Origin: Hofstenia miamia
Lineage: Eukaryota > Xenacoelomorpha > Acoela > Hofsteniidae
Assembly: GCA_900660155.1 (NCBI GenBank)
Contig: CABFPE010000199.1
Location: 919,904 to 952,638, forward strand
Direction: 5' to 3'
Length of the DNA: 32,735 nucleotides
A program made the position numbers and the translations under genes. Below the pieces are notes generated by a model, which saw only the letters and a list, made by a program, of their open reading frames with translations, ran no database searches and was not told the DNA's origin. Position 1 is the first letter of the stretch. The number at the start of each line of letters is the position of its first letter. Positions 23,361 to 32,735 of the stretch are shown here, piece after piece.

Positions 23361-24079
23361 TAACTTCAAAAATCACTAAAATACGCTTAATGCTACTAAC
23401 TAGTAATGCAAATTAAACTTCAATTAGGATTGAACAGATATTAAATTAGTCTTGAATCTTGCACTAAGGGAAGCCAAAAGCTAAGCATTATATAACCTAA
23501 TGGTTAAAATGGACTTATGAAATGTAATTTGGTGGAAAACCTATTTTTAGCATTTCTGCATAGAAGCGAAATTTTACGAGCTTCGAATATCTATTTGGAC
23601 TCACATGATGAGGTTATGTTGGAGCGAAGTGGATTATTCACGTAGTTCTTTTTGGAGTTAAATTGTTAATGTTCGAAGCTATATTAGAGTGGCAGCGGTT
23701 AATTTTCTTCAAATTCAAGAATATAATGGCTTGAGCAATATCTGTCTTCTACTGACAGTGGAAATAATACATCATGTAGTCAACGTACTGAAACGCCTGG
23801 AATATTCATCAGCTGCTGCACCATCGTATGTATTTACTCATGCTAAGAATGTTAGTGCATCTGAAATTCATAACAAGCTTGCCACTGCCTGAAATATGCA
23901 AACACCTTCATTGCAAACTGTTTACTGCTGGCGTTTCTTACTTTATCATTGGATGCAAAATAAACACTCTCAGATGAGCAAAGAATGAATATGTGTATTC
24001 AGTTAAAGAGGCTTGCCGACCGTTAATGTTGAACCTTATAAAGCAACTCTTCATTGGGTTATTCGACTGTTGCTTTATG

Positions 24080-24083
<4 letters not shown>
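23361..24083. other. Non-coding stretch with possible decayed coding traces
   Basis: The plus strand shows several short protein-like pieces in shifting frames: a run with HDEVMLERSGLFT near 23600-23645, a 67-codon frame at 23689-23892 and a piece with DEQRMNMCIQLKRLADR near 23970-24025. They are separated by stops. Together they could be a degraded gene or transposase, but I recognise no family and cannot exclude chance. Confidence 0.25.

Positions 24084-24115
<32 letters not shown>
24084..24115. repeat. (TA)n at left edge of duplication copy 2
   Basis: A 32-base TA run precedes the same GGGAGAGAGAGAGAAAGC junction as copy 1. The sequence to its left (CGACTGTTGCTTTATGTATG) is unrelated to the left flank of copy 1. 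Confidence 0.95.
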
Positions 24116-24118
<3 letters not shown>

Positions 24119-24843
24119 AGAGAGAGAGAAAGCTGTTTCCATATTTTTATTAATATGTAGTTGTTGTGACATAAATATCTTTATTAAATCTAGAATTCTT
24201 AAACGAAACATTCTTACAACGTGTGCGGCCACCCCCGTAAAAGATTTATATGTCCCTATAACCACCCGTGCAACCCAAATATCCCGTAGATTCAAATTAC
24301 AACAACTAGTGTATTTCGCATGACTACCATAAAACGAAGAGACTCAAAACAAAAACTAACAGATATGAAACCTTACGCGAAACGGCGTCAGGCTTAAGAA
24401 TGATTATGTTATGTGGCCCCTTCATTTTCAAAACCTGACTGCTTCACAAAGTATATATAAATCGAGTTGATTTCAATAACAGCAAGATTTCTCGACACTA
24501 ATGGTAGTTATATGCAGACCAGAATTGGACGTGGGTCGGGCCGTGGTTATTGTTTGAGCAATCAGCCCACAGGCTGTAGGAAATAAAGTTGGTAGGAGGT
24601 GTATTATACGATCCATAACAATTTACAGATAGATGTAGTTATGTGTGTGTGCTCCAAGCTGTTAATGTAGTTTTCTTGTAAACATGTCCTGCCTAGTACA
24701 CTACTTTCAAAGAACTCATTGTTCTACCAATTCAGTGTGACAGTCTAACAAAGCAAACAGATTAACATGCTATCCCTTAATCAAATTTAGTAAATTAATT
24801 AGCTTGTAAACTAATTGGCTCGCCTGTTGTACTTATATTTCAG

Positions 24844-25018
24844 ACCAAATTACTGCGAAAAAGTTGCAGAAAAATTCAGAAAAAAATTTACAATTTGTGA
24901 GACAAATTTAAGCGCTGGATCGAGGCTTTTGAAAATACGTGCTGAAATTATAAATTTAGGCCACACAATTGAACTCGTAAATTACCCTAGTGAACATGAT
25001 CATGTCGGCATATTTTAC
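24844..25018 (+). CDS. Candidate internal exon, function unknown (copy 2)
   Basis: This is the second copy of the 175-base candidate exon described at 15574-15748, with the same acceptor, frame (58 residues) and donor. Perfect conservation here says nothing about selection, because the non-coding DNA around it is equally identical. Confidence 0.25.
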
Positions 25019-25335
25019 GTAACCTTTAAACAAATTTTCCAATTTAGCTCATTAGAAGAACTTGTTCCGATTCAAAATTTTAGTGTTAATTATTAATTAG
25101 CATTAGCACTTGAATAAATAGTCTACCATTTATAATTTTCAATTATAAATTTAGGCCCGCGTCTAACTCGTGCACAATGCGATCTCGTAATAGGCATTTC
25201 TAGTTGCATCTTAATACTGCTTGTTATCAAGAATAGTAAATTGTCTAGAGCGTATCTATAATAATCGAAAATCTCCAGCATATCTATAAATTGACAAAAA
25301 GACGTCACAGCGTATCTATTTATATATATATATAT

Positions 25336-25841
25336 GTAGAAACAAAAACGTGCTCAATTTAATATTTGCAACCGATTTAGATTTATCAATCATCCTTAGT
25401 ACAAATTCGGGGGAATAAAATTTTACACTTAGTACATTGAATGATGTTAAAATAAGCATACACCTATAAAAGTTGTCATAGTTTAGTTGATTAACTCGTT
25501 CTTATTACCGTCTTTGGAATATTTAACATTCTTGCTTCTAAATAAGATTCAGAAATTATCTTTAATTGCTTGATGTTTATCAAAATATATTTCACTTTCT
25601 AAATGCCCTCTTAGGTTTTCACTGATCCTGGTTTCAAAATGTCTCTTGGTTTCTCCGATCTAGAAATGATTGCATTCTTCACATGGGCATTTATATACAA
25701 CGGATAAAACAAGCATTTTTTGATATGATCTTTGTTGTTAAAAAATATTAGCTTGACAGAAAAGTCTTGAGAGAATGTTTGTATAATTACATGCATATTA
25801 GTAATCATTATATTTAACTGCATGGCTAGTTTCTGCTTCAT
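25336..25841 (-). pseudogene. Penelope-like retroelement 3' fragment, decayed (copy 2)
   Basis: This is the second copy of the RT-end/GIY-YIG remnant at 16066-16571. It has the same frameshift (near 25716), the same TAG in place of the YIG tyrosine and the same TGA further on, and it ends at the same (TA)n tail (25321-25335). The shared lesions show that the element decayed before the 4.77-kb segment was duplicated. The two are not independent insertions. Confidence 0.75.
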
Positions 25842-26958
25842 TAAAGCATCACTTGAAATAATACGTTTGGATTATTTCAATTTTCTAAACAAGCAATAGA
25901 AACATTTGTAACCTGCATTTCACTATCTGTCGGCATTAATTTTTGGTCTTAATCAGGGGTGACGAACCCGTTCGCTCCCCTGCTTTGTTAGTTACAACTC
26001 AGTAAATGCTCCTCACAACGGTTGTCATATTACTGTGTATCTTTACAAACGGTTAGAGATAGTTTGTCAACAGTAATGAACAACAAACAAGAGCAACAGA
26101 ATGCCAATGCGAATTATAAGTTGAATGTATTTAATGTAAGATTGAAGTATATAATAATAAAAATAGACAATAAATTATTGAAGATTTTGCTTAGTACGAT
26201 TTCTTGGATATGTTTTGCTTGACTAGGGGTTTAATATTATGCCGAACTAACGATGTGGTAGCTCTCGAATGCATACTAAGAACATGAGGGTTTTGTATGC
26301 GCGTTTGAAGTTAATTTTGAGAGCTTTGCACTTTACACTTATTTGAGGGCAGCTTTATACCTTTAGTTGTATTTTTTTATTATATAACAGACCAATATTT
26401 CAATTTCCAAATGCATTTAACCTCTATTTTCTTCATCTAAGTACAATAACCTTCAATTTGCATTAGCGCAATTAATATTGGTAAATCCACATAATGTATT
26501 CTCAATGTGTACAAATACACATGTAGGTTACTTATCATATATACTTGTCATGCTGTGTCTAGAGGAGGTTCTTAATAAATGGCAACGTTGCCATGGAGGA
26601 GTGATTTGTCAAATAGTTTTGCGGGTTCGTCACCTTTTATCTAAATTGAAGATGTTCATTTATTGACCATACCCACATGTTTGAAAGTTCATTATTGTTA
26701 ATAGAACTAATCAGTAATCTTTATTGCTAAACTCGCTAAATAATTAACAAAAAAATTGAAAAATAACAAAGCCACGATAATGAAAGGCAGGATTATAACA
26801 TCTGCAAAGATTACGCGCATGAACTAATTTTCACTTACAATTTTTTTGCTAATTTACTAAACTATTAAATTTGTTGCAACATAGCTAATGTTTAATATCA
26901 CTTAATAAAACATATTTATAGTTTTATGGGATTTTCCTTTTTTAATTGTAAATTTGAA

Positions 26959-27023
26959 TAGATGTCGCATTGGCGTATTTCGGTAAAGTAGAGCTGGGCG
27001 CCAGTAATCTCAGCCTCCGCCGG
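26959..27023. repeat. GC-rich island, short form (copy 2)
   Basis: This is the copy 2 counterpart of 17689-17753, with the same TAGATGTCGC start and the same AGTAGAGCTGGGCGCC motif. Confidence 0.45.
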
Positions 27024-28318
27024 AAAATTTAGAAGACTGAGCCGATTGATAACTAAAACTATATCAAGACAAACGAAATGTGTCATAAAATGGAAACCGC
27101 ATTTAATGTCTTTGATGTGGTAGTGATGTTTAACATTGATTAAGTTATGTATTATAAATCAGATTGCTTCTAAACGCATGATGAACCGTTTTGCAGATAG
27201 CCGAGTTGGAATATGCTTGGGCCTAATACTTAAATTGGTACTTGAAATAAAGATTTACAAAAAAATCACTTGAAAACTTAAATGTTGCAAATGATAAAAA
27301 CATTCTCTTTAAGTTTAATCAGCCCTGCATTGTTGACTGGTGCAATACTGCTAACATCAAAGTTTTGTCTGCTACAAGAAAAAATAGAGTTTCTGAAAAC
27401 TCCCAATTGCTTTGTGCTGACAAAAGTTGATATAAGTTGGCAGATAATTTTCTAATTAAATATGTAAGAAATCATATGTTCTCTAAATGAAAAGAACAAT
27501 TGCAATCCTAGTAATATTTATTTTTCTTAAAACATTACATAAATTGTTTTAGTAAAAGAAACTAACAACATTTTAAATGAAATTCATACAAAAACCTGTC
27601 AAAATTTTTTAGTGAAACTCCAGTAGTTTTGTACAACATGTAAAATATATAACAAATTCGAATAAACACAAATTTCATCCCAATATAGAATTAATTTTAT
27701 AAAATTGTATTGAATAAAAGAATTGCAGAATGTAAATGCTCTTGTTGTGGTTCCTTTTTCTTAAGGTTTTTTACATGCAAATGGCTAATAGCAATAATCG
27801 ATTTCAGTGCAAAATTAGCAGCTAAGTTTTGCCATGCCCAGTTAATAATAAAATATCGGGAAATTAAGCACATCGATAAATCGTTGTCAGTTCTGCCAAC
27901 AATCACCATTATCTCACTTGACATTACAATACTATCGATGGCAAAATGTTTATACGGTTTCCATAAAATCAACAGATTAAAATATGACTAGTTTTATTTA
28001 TAAAAATAGGAAATACACCTCATTTACTCTGATTTTTGAGACTTTATGATTTCGTGATATGAAAGCTTTTAACAATTTTAAGAAGGAATCAACAAAATGT
28101 TAAAAAAATCTGCATTTGTGAAAATGCACATTCAACACTATTTAAAAGCCAAATGCCATCATTTACAGGAAGGGCTCACATCTGCATCAGGAAGGGCCCA
28201 ATTTCAACTTTTGAAGATATATAGTTTCATAATACGCTTACATCAAACACGGTTTTTACAGAGCTATAGGTCTTATATGGTTTCTGTATGTAATATTATA
28301 CAGTCTAATCCAGTTCTA

Positions 28319-28412
28319 TAGATGTCGCTCAGCCGGCTGCGCCGCCTCCGACCTTATCATGTCTGCGCCGCCAATAGTAGTCGTCTGACGGCGGCGCCCA
28401 CCTCTACTGTAA
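28319..28412. repeat. GC-rich island with hairpin (copy 2)
   Basis: This is the copy 2 counterpart of 19049-19142, including the 8-bp GC-only stem. It lies about 1.1 kb upstream of the MDP-1 start codon. Confidence 0.5.
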
Positions 28413-28871
28413 AGCTTAAAAGAAATATTTTGTGTTACTTCAACAAATTGTGAATTTTTACCAAAATGCTATCTCAAACTAGATAACACAAACTTTCAAA
28501 TGAGACTACATAAAAATTTTTCTGGTAATTTTTTCTTGCGATTTTTTTCCGACAACTGATTAAAGTTTTATTTATCCAGAATTCATAAATCTGCATCTAT
28601 CTCAATAAAAACCTCATCAGAAAAATCAGAAATTTCTGAATCTGACATCAAATAATTAGTTTTTAGAAGTTTTTTGTCAGCAAATATTGTTGCAACATAT
28701 TGCAATAAACAAAGTCAGCAGAAGCATTTCTTAATGGCAATTGTTAAAGATATTAGTGAAATACGCTGTTGCAATAGTAAATTCTTCATTAAATGCGCGG
28801 TGTAACAAATTTGGAAAATTTTGCCAAAAATAGGGTTGACACAGCATATTTATTTGCACATAGATATATAC

Positions 28872-28886
28872 ATATATATATATATA
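28872..28886. repeat. (TA)n at right edge of duplication copy 2
   Basis: These are the last shared bases of the duplication. The sequence then diverges to CATACAGCAATAAATT. Confidence 0.9.
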
Positions 28887-29507
28887 CATACAGCAATAAA
28901 TTATCGTAAAATTAACTGTCCAATTATTTATATTTAGCAGTGTGTAGAAAGCAAAAGTAACACCTTTTTCGATTTTCCAACACAAATGCATATACGAATG
29001 TATATAATTATTACTTTTTGACAATAAATTTAGATTCTATCTCATGTAATCAATTACAAATATTAGCATTCCATAGATGGCCTCAATTTATTATATAAAT
29101 AAATATAAATTAGGCTATTCATTGAGGCTCATTTCTTAATACACAAATACGCAAAAGCGCGTGTATGTTTATCTCAGTGGACAGTATTTTCTGTCGTCAT
29201 TTAAGTTGCTTGATTCATGTTTACCAATGAAGTACTCTCACATTTTCGAACTGTGCTCGGAACCCTTTAACTCAGTTTGCAAAGCAAGCTGTTCAGGCTT
29301 TTGTTCTTGTTCGTAGCAAAGGCCAGGCATTGCACTTGACATGTCATAAATTTTACAGAAATGGGTGTAAGGCACATTGCATATAATTTTTGTATTATTA
29401 TTTATTTCATAAAATTCGCAGTGTATCTTATATTATTGAAACAAGATACTTATATGAATTCTTTGTGATTCTTGTAATAAGGCATTATAAAATATTTCAA
29501 TGTTTAA
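28887..29507. other. Upstream region of MDP-1, no element recognised
   Basis: This unique AT-rich sequence must contain the promoter of the MDP-1 gene if transcription starts locally. I see no diagnostic core promoter motif that stands out from the AT-rich background. Confidence 0.5.
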
Positions 29508-29523
29508 AATGACAATGTTTTAG
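29508..29523 (+). promoter_or_regulatory. Possible 3' splice acceptor just before the MDP-1 start
   Basis: A T-rich tract ending ATGTTTTAG closes at 29523, leaving only 12 bases (AGTAGTGGAGAG) before the ATG at 29536. An acceptor so close to a start codon would fit either a 5' UTR intron or a trans-splice site as used in nematodes and flatworms. With only AG plus a T-rich tract as evidence, this may be chance. Confidence 0.3.
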
Positions 29524-29535
29524 AGTAGTGGAGAG

Positions 29536-30100
29536 ATGAGTAGCAAATTGCCTGATATAGTAGTCTTTGATTTAGATTATACAATTTGGCCTTTCTGGGT
29601 TGACACACATGTTGATGCACCGTTTTCACTTCAAAATGGTAAAGTTTACGACTGCAACAATCGATTAGTGAAATTATATCGAGATGTTAAGCTTGTTTTT
29701 GAAGATGCTAAAAAACTCAACATTAAAATTGGAATTGCATCTAGAACCTCTTATACAGAAGAAGCGCAGGCCTTAATGCGTCTTTTCAATATTTCTCAAC
29801 TAATTGAACCGGGTTGTTGTCAAATATATCCAGGTTGCAAGGTACTTTATGAATTTGTTTGTTTTAATATATTTTAAAAAATTTTTTCCATGAAATTCAC
29901 TAATTGTTAATTCTTAGAAAACTCATTTACACAAAATCTCAGAAACAACAGGAATACCCTATCAACGAATGATTTTCTTTGATGATGAACATCGCAATAT
30001 TGTGGATTGCTCGAAAATTGGTGTGTTTTGTATTTTTGTAGAAGATGGTGTGTCATTTTCCTTATGGAAACATGCTCTTGCGAAATTCGCCAAATCATAG
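29536..30100 (+). CDS. MDP1: Magnesium-dependent phosphatase 1 (MDP-1), two exons
   Basis: Joining exon 1 (29536-29841) and exon 2 (29918-30100) gives a 162-residue protein of the HAD superfamily. MDP-1 is a small Mg2+-dependent phosphatase, reported to act on protein phosphotyrosine and fructosamine phosphates, probably in the cytosol. HAD motif I is DLDYT, with the nucleophile Asp12 and Asp14, followed by the family signature WPFWVDTHVDAPF. Motif II is ASRTS (Ser69). The motif III lysine is probably Lys102, in IYPGCK. Motif IV is FFDDE with Asp124-Asp125, then HRNI. The length fits the family (about 160-180). The start is chosen because residues 5-21 align with the usual MDP-1 N-terminus. 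The exon join is in phase 0 and keeps the family's IYPGxK-to-helix order. No lesions are seen. Confidence 0.95.
29842..29917 (+). other. MDP-1 intron, 76 bp, GT-AG
   Basis: The donor is GTACTT and the acceptor AATTCTTAG, with a very AT-rich interior. It falls between codons (phase 0), right after Lys102. Without removing it, the frame would read 11 extra codons into a stop at 29877, losing the conserved FFDDE motif. The short size suggests an organism that tolerates compact introns. Confidence 0.9.
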
Positions 30101-30230
30101 CATAGACTTTTTGGTCTTCTTAACTTCAAATTGCTGTTACAAAAAGCTAGCTTTATATTTGGGCAGCATTATGCTTATACAATTATCAAAAATAGTTTTC
30201 GCGTTTCATAAACATTTTTAGCGGATAACA

Positions 30231-30236
30231 AATAAA
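30231..30236 (+). terminator. Poly(A) signal AATAAA of MDP-1
   Basis: A canonical AATAAA lies 130 bases after the MDP-1 stop codon and is followed by a T-rich stretch (AATTTTTCTG). It gives a short 3' UTR of about 150 bases. Such hexamers are common in AT-rich DNA, so position is the main support. Confidence 0.5.
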
Positions 30237-31444
30237 ATACCACAATTTTTCTGTATCTAAATGTTTGAAGAAGTTTCTTAGTTCATTATAGGCTTTTTTG
30301 CTTTTAAGTGAAAGTCAGTTTTGCATTATTTTCATTGATAATTGTATTTTATTTGATTTGTACATTTCAATTTTTGGCCTTGTACAGAATTTTTCAATTG
30401 CATGTTTGATACTGAATGTTGACATCCATTCGATGTAGATTAGAAAAGCAATTTATAGCATCAAATGTTCACTTCATTCATTTATTCGTATCAGTTGTGT
30501 TTTCTATGAATCATTTCAAGGGCAGTATGATTTTCTCACATAGAGTGGAGGCATATTAATATTTTGCTCCGGACCCCCAAATCTACAATTGCCCAACGTC
30601 AATAACTATTGATCGATCGACACTTATGTTATTGGTCCTTTTTTACTCTTAGTACATAATTTGTAATGACATGTTTTTTCAGTGTTTAATAGTTGCCCGT
30701 TTGAAATCCATGGACTGTATGCGAAATGAAGTTACGGGAACATGACTATTAAACCATGTTTTTCCTATCAGTTAATGACATGCATTCAAATGCAATAACC
30801 CCTAATGAGACTTTCTTAAATGATTTGATCACTTTTTACATGACGCATAACAAAATTATTGTTACTCACGATTATCTCTTCGTCGACAGTCATTACTACT
30901 TTTTTCAGCCATAAAAACTAACCTTAAAATAGTGTCACTTTAACTCTGTGCTTACTAAGCTTTAATGTTTACTAAACTGAAAAAAATCCTATTTCAAAAA
31001 TTAATATTCCATTTAGTTTTGTTGTTTATTAAATCCTAATTTAACGTTCTAATTATGGGAATTTTGCTAACGCATAATATGGTTTCAGGCAAACCATTAT
31101 TTCCAAATATGTTTATTACCCTTCTCGTCTGTTTTCTATCATAACATTCGCTGGAACTAATTATTTCAATGGTGTTTGACTATACATGAAGAAACGTACC
31201 TCAGAATATTTCTCATAACTTTTGCTCGATTTGGGTAAAATGGTATTGCTATATTTAAAAATTTCGTTCCTGTGCTTTCCAACCATTCTCTAAAGATATA
31301 GTGACCCAGCGCAGTTCAACGGCTGACTTGGCTCCTTCTTAATTCTACTACGCACTGGCAAGCGAAATTCATATATGTGCAGTCCTGGATTATCCAAATG
31401 TGGGACCTGTAGCTGTTTGATTTTATGTATGGATAATAACTGGG
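30237..31444. other. Non-coding stretch, nothing recognised
   Basis: AT-rich DNA downstream of MDP-1. A GC-richer patch at 30555-30620 (GCTCCGGACCCCC) and a small imperfect inverted pair around 31385-31443 (GGATTATCCA and TGGATAATAA) are visible but too weak to name. Confidence 0.5.
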
Positions 31445-31640
31445 TAGGGGCGTACGCAGGATTCTCTGACGGGGAACATAGTGATGATCTAGTGAGCAAC
31501 CAATAATGGGGCGAAACCCTTAAAAAATGTTTGAAAATATTGAAAAAACAGACCCTAAAATGCATTTCATGATCTTAGTTTTTAAATTTAGTATATATTT
31601 AGTCGAAAATTTTTTATTTAGCCTATCCAAATCAAATATG
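31445..31640. mobile_element. Possible transposon terminus fragment (GGGGCGTACGCAGGAT type)
   Basis: TAGGGGCGTACGCAGGATTC at 31445 closely resembles a terminal sequence I know from dispersed DNA transposons in many invertebrate genomes. Within 200 bases there are further G-runs (GACGGGGAAC, ATGGGGCG) in AT-rich DNA. I could not find a matching inverted end or a target duplication, so both the right boundary and the superfamily are open. The minus-strand frame at 31290-31565 crosses this patch and is not convincing. Confidence 0.3.
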
Positions 31641-32179
31641 AAAGCATAGCGGGGGACATTAATGCTGTTTTACTACATAAAATATACGTGTTTTGTAATA
31701 TTTACAAACTTAAAATTTAATTCGATTTTGAGTGCTATTATTACGTTACAACACTGTTACACTTAAATTTACAATGTATTGAAGAATTGTATCTTCTTGA
31801 AATATAAAGAAATTCTCTTCATTGTTATTCCATTACACGAGGTTTTCTCCAATCTTTAAAAAACTTTCCATACTTTTTTTCCATGTTCACAAGGCTGTTT
31901 TAAGTTCTGCAAAAAAACAGAATTAGATAAGGTGTGATTTCTGGCTGCACATGCAGTGTTTTGTTAATTTTCATAATTAATCAATTTCATATTGTTTAGA
32001 AAGTAATACATGTATATTGGGAGGCTTCTTCAATTTTAACAAACGATTTCTTTAAAAAATATGTGTGAAAAGTGTTAAATTTACTACATATACCTTCCGT
32101 TGTTTTCTAAAATGGGAACCAGTTCGAAAATGGAGAATAAATCAGAACCTAAAATTTGATTACTTTGGGTAAGAGCATA
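31641..32179. other. Non-coding stretch, nothing recognised
   Basis: AT-rich sequence between the possible transposon fragment and the mariner-type element. No feature is supported. Confidence 0.55.
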
Positions 32180-32181
32180 TA

Positions 32182-32735
32182 CAGGGTGTTCAATATTTAC
32201 TGTTACAAAAGTTTTATTTTTCAAATATTTATCAGATTTTAGACATTTTCTATGATTTCCAGGTGCATAACTCTAAGATAGTACCTAAACTTAAGTTTTG
32301 ATAAATATGCCGCAAGATTTACAGAAAAGAGCCGCCATTGTAGAGCTATTCAAATCTGGGAAGACAGCACCTGACATAGCAAAGACCTTAAGGATCAACA
32401 GAATGTTGGTCTGGCGAACACTTAAACGGTTCGAATCAACTGGTGACATTGTTAATGAACCTGGTCAAGGTCGGCCTCGTTCTGCCAGAACCAAAAAACT
32501 GTTAAAATCAACCAAGGAGAAGCTAAGGAGGAATCCAAAGAGATCCCTAAGAAATCTCGCGAAAGAGGCCAAAGTGTCAGTCGGAACGATGTCTACGATA
32601 CTCCACAGTGACCTCCAAACATCTCCTTACAAACACCAGAAGAAGCACCTGTTATCTGCAAGTTCAATTGAGAAACGAGCTCAAAGAGCAGATCTCATCT
32701 TATCTCGCATCAATGCTGGCACGCTTCCGAACCTG
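32182..32735 (+). mobile_element. Tc1/mariner-type transposon, 5' part (runs off window)
   Basis: The element begins CAGGGTGTTCAATATTTACT directly after a TA dinucleotide (32180-32181), the target of all Tc1/mariner elements. CAGGGTG is a common mariner-type terminus. A 125-base leader precedes the transposase start. The right terminal repeat lies outside the window, so completeness cannot be judged. Confidence 0.8.
32307..32735 (+). CDS. Tc1/mariner-family transposase, N-terminal 143 residues (partial)
   Basis: This is the DNA-binding half of a cut-and-paste transposase. The ATG at 32307 follows an in-frame TAA, and the frame stays open to the window end. Residues 7-45 form a first helix-turn-helix (AAIVELFKSGKTAPDIAKTL, then VWRTLKRF). 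A GRPR motif at residues 55-58, followed by SARTKK, is the usual linker that contacts the DNA minor groove. Residues 78-100 look like the second helix-turn-helix (SLRNLAKEAKVSVGTMSTIL). The visible part ends at INAGTLPNL, a position that in this family comes shortly before the first catalytic Asp, so the catalytic core is out of view. There are no stops or frameshifts in 143 codons, suggesting a young copy. Confidence 0.9.
   Translation, partial: MPQDLQKRAAIVELFKSGKTAPDIAKTLRINRMLVWRTLKRFESTGDIVNEPGQGRPRSARTKKLLKSTKEKLRRNPKRSLRNLAKEAKVSVGTMSTILHSDLQTSPYKHQKKHLLSASSIEKRAQRADLILSRINAGTLPNL

Larger units (their letters stand above)
24116..28886 (+). repeat. 4.77-kb direct duplication, copy 2
   Basis: This is identical to 14846-19616 in everything I compared, shifted by 9270 bases. 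The right shared edge is again within a (TA)n run (28872-28886). The unique sequence that follows leads to the MDP-1 gene about 650 bases on. Copy 2 therefore lies directly upstream of the only recognised host gene and could affect it if the duplication is real. Confidence 0.97.

Noticed and set aside
31385..31443. Small inverted pair (GGATTATCCA and TGGATAATAA) suggesting a pogo-type terminus
   Set aside because: The match is short and imperfect, and no TA duplication or transposase remnant accompanies it.
1..32735. tRNA, rRNA or snRNA genes
   Set aside because: I looked for T-loop and cloverleaf-like signatures and conserved snRNA blocks and found none convincing. A GGTTCGAATC-like string near 32429 is inside the mariner transposase coding region.

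Overview
The window looks like AT-rich, gene-poor DNA from an invertebrate animal. The signs are a split gene with a 76-base GT-AG intron, long non-coding stretches, many (TA)n runs, and debris of eukaryotic transposons (PIF/Harbinger-like and hAT-like MITEs, a Penelope-like retroelement, a Tc1/mariner element). No bacterial operon structure is visible. I cannot name the species. A possible acceptor site 12 bases before the one clear start codon would fit a lineage that trans-splices (nematode or flatworm, for example), but that is inference.

Layout. Bases 1-12320 are non-coding, apart from one weak candidate terminal exon (663-899). They hold two near-perfect palindromic MITEs (2883-3080 and 7486-7607) with the same outer termini, a (TAA)n run and a two-copy 42-bp tandem repeat. 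Bases 12321-12766 are a (TA)n run broken by a 375-base assembly gap. The main structural feature is a 4.77-kb segment present twice in direct orientation (14846-19616 and 24116-28886). The offset is a constant 9270 bases, I saw no difference between the copies, and (TA)n bounds both ends of each copy. Each copy carries a decayed Penelope-like RT/GIY-YIG fragment with shared stop codons, a candidate exon of unknown function and two related GC-rich islands. Between the copies lies a 325-bp hAT-type MITE with a perfect 8-bp target duplication (23020-23360).

The only complete host gene I recognise is at 29536-30100: two exons encoding a 162-residue magnesium-dependent phosphatase 1 (MDP-1, HAD superfamily) with all four HAD motifs. 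It lies about 650 bases beyond the second copy and has an AATAAA 130 bases after the stop. The right edge holds the 5' terminus of a Tc1/mariner-type transposon (from 32182) with an intact transposase N-terminus that runs off the window.

The genes here do not form a pathway. The window records transposon activity, plus a duplication that is either very recent or an assembly artefact. I found no convincing new multi-gene system. The duplication, the pair of fold-back MITEs and the unassigned candidate exons most deserve follow-up.
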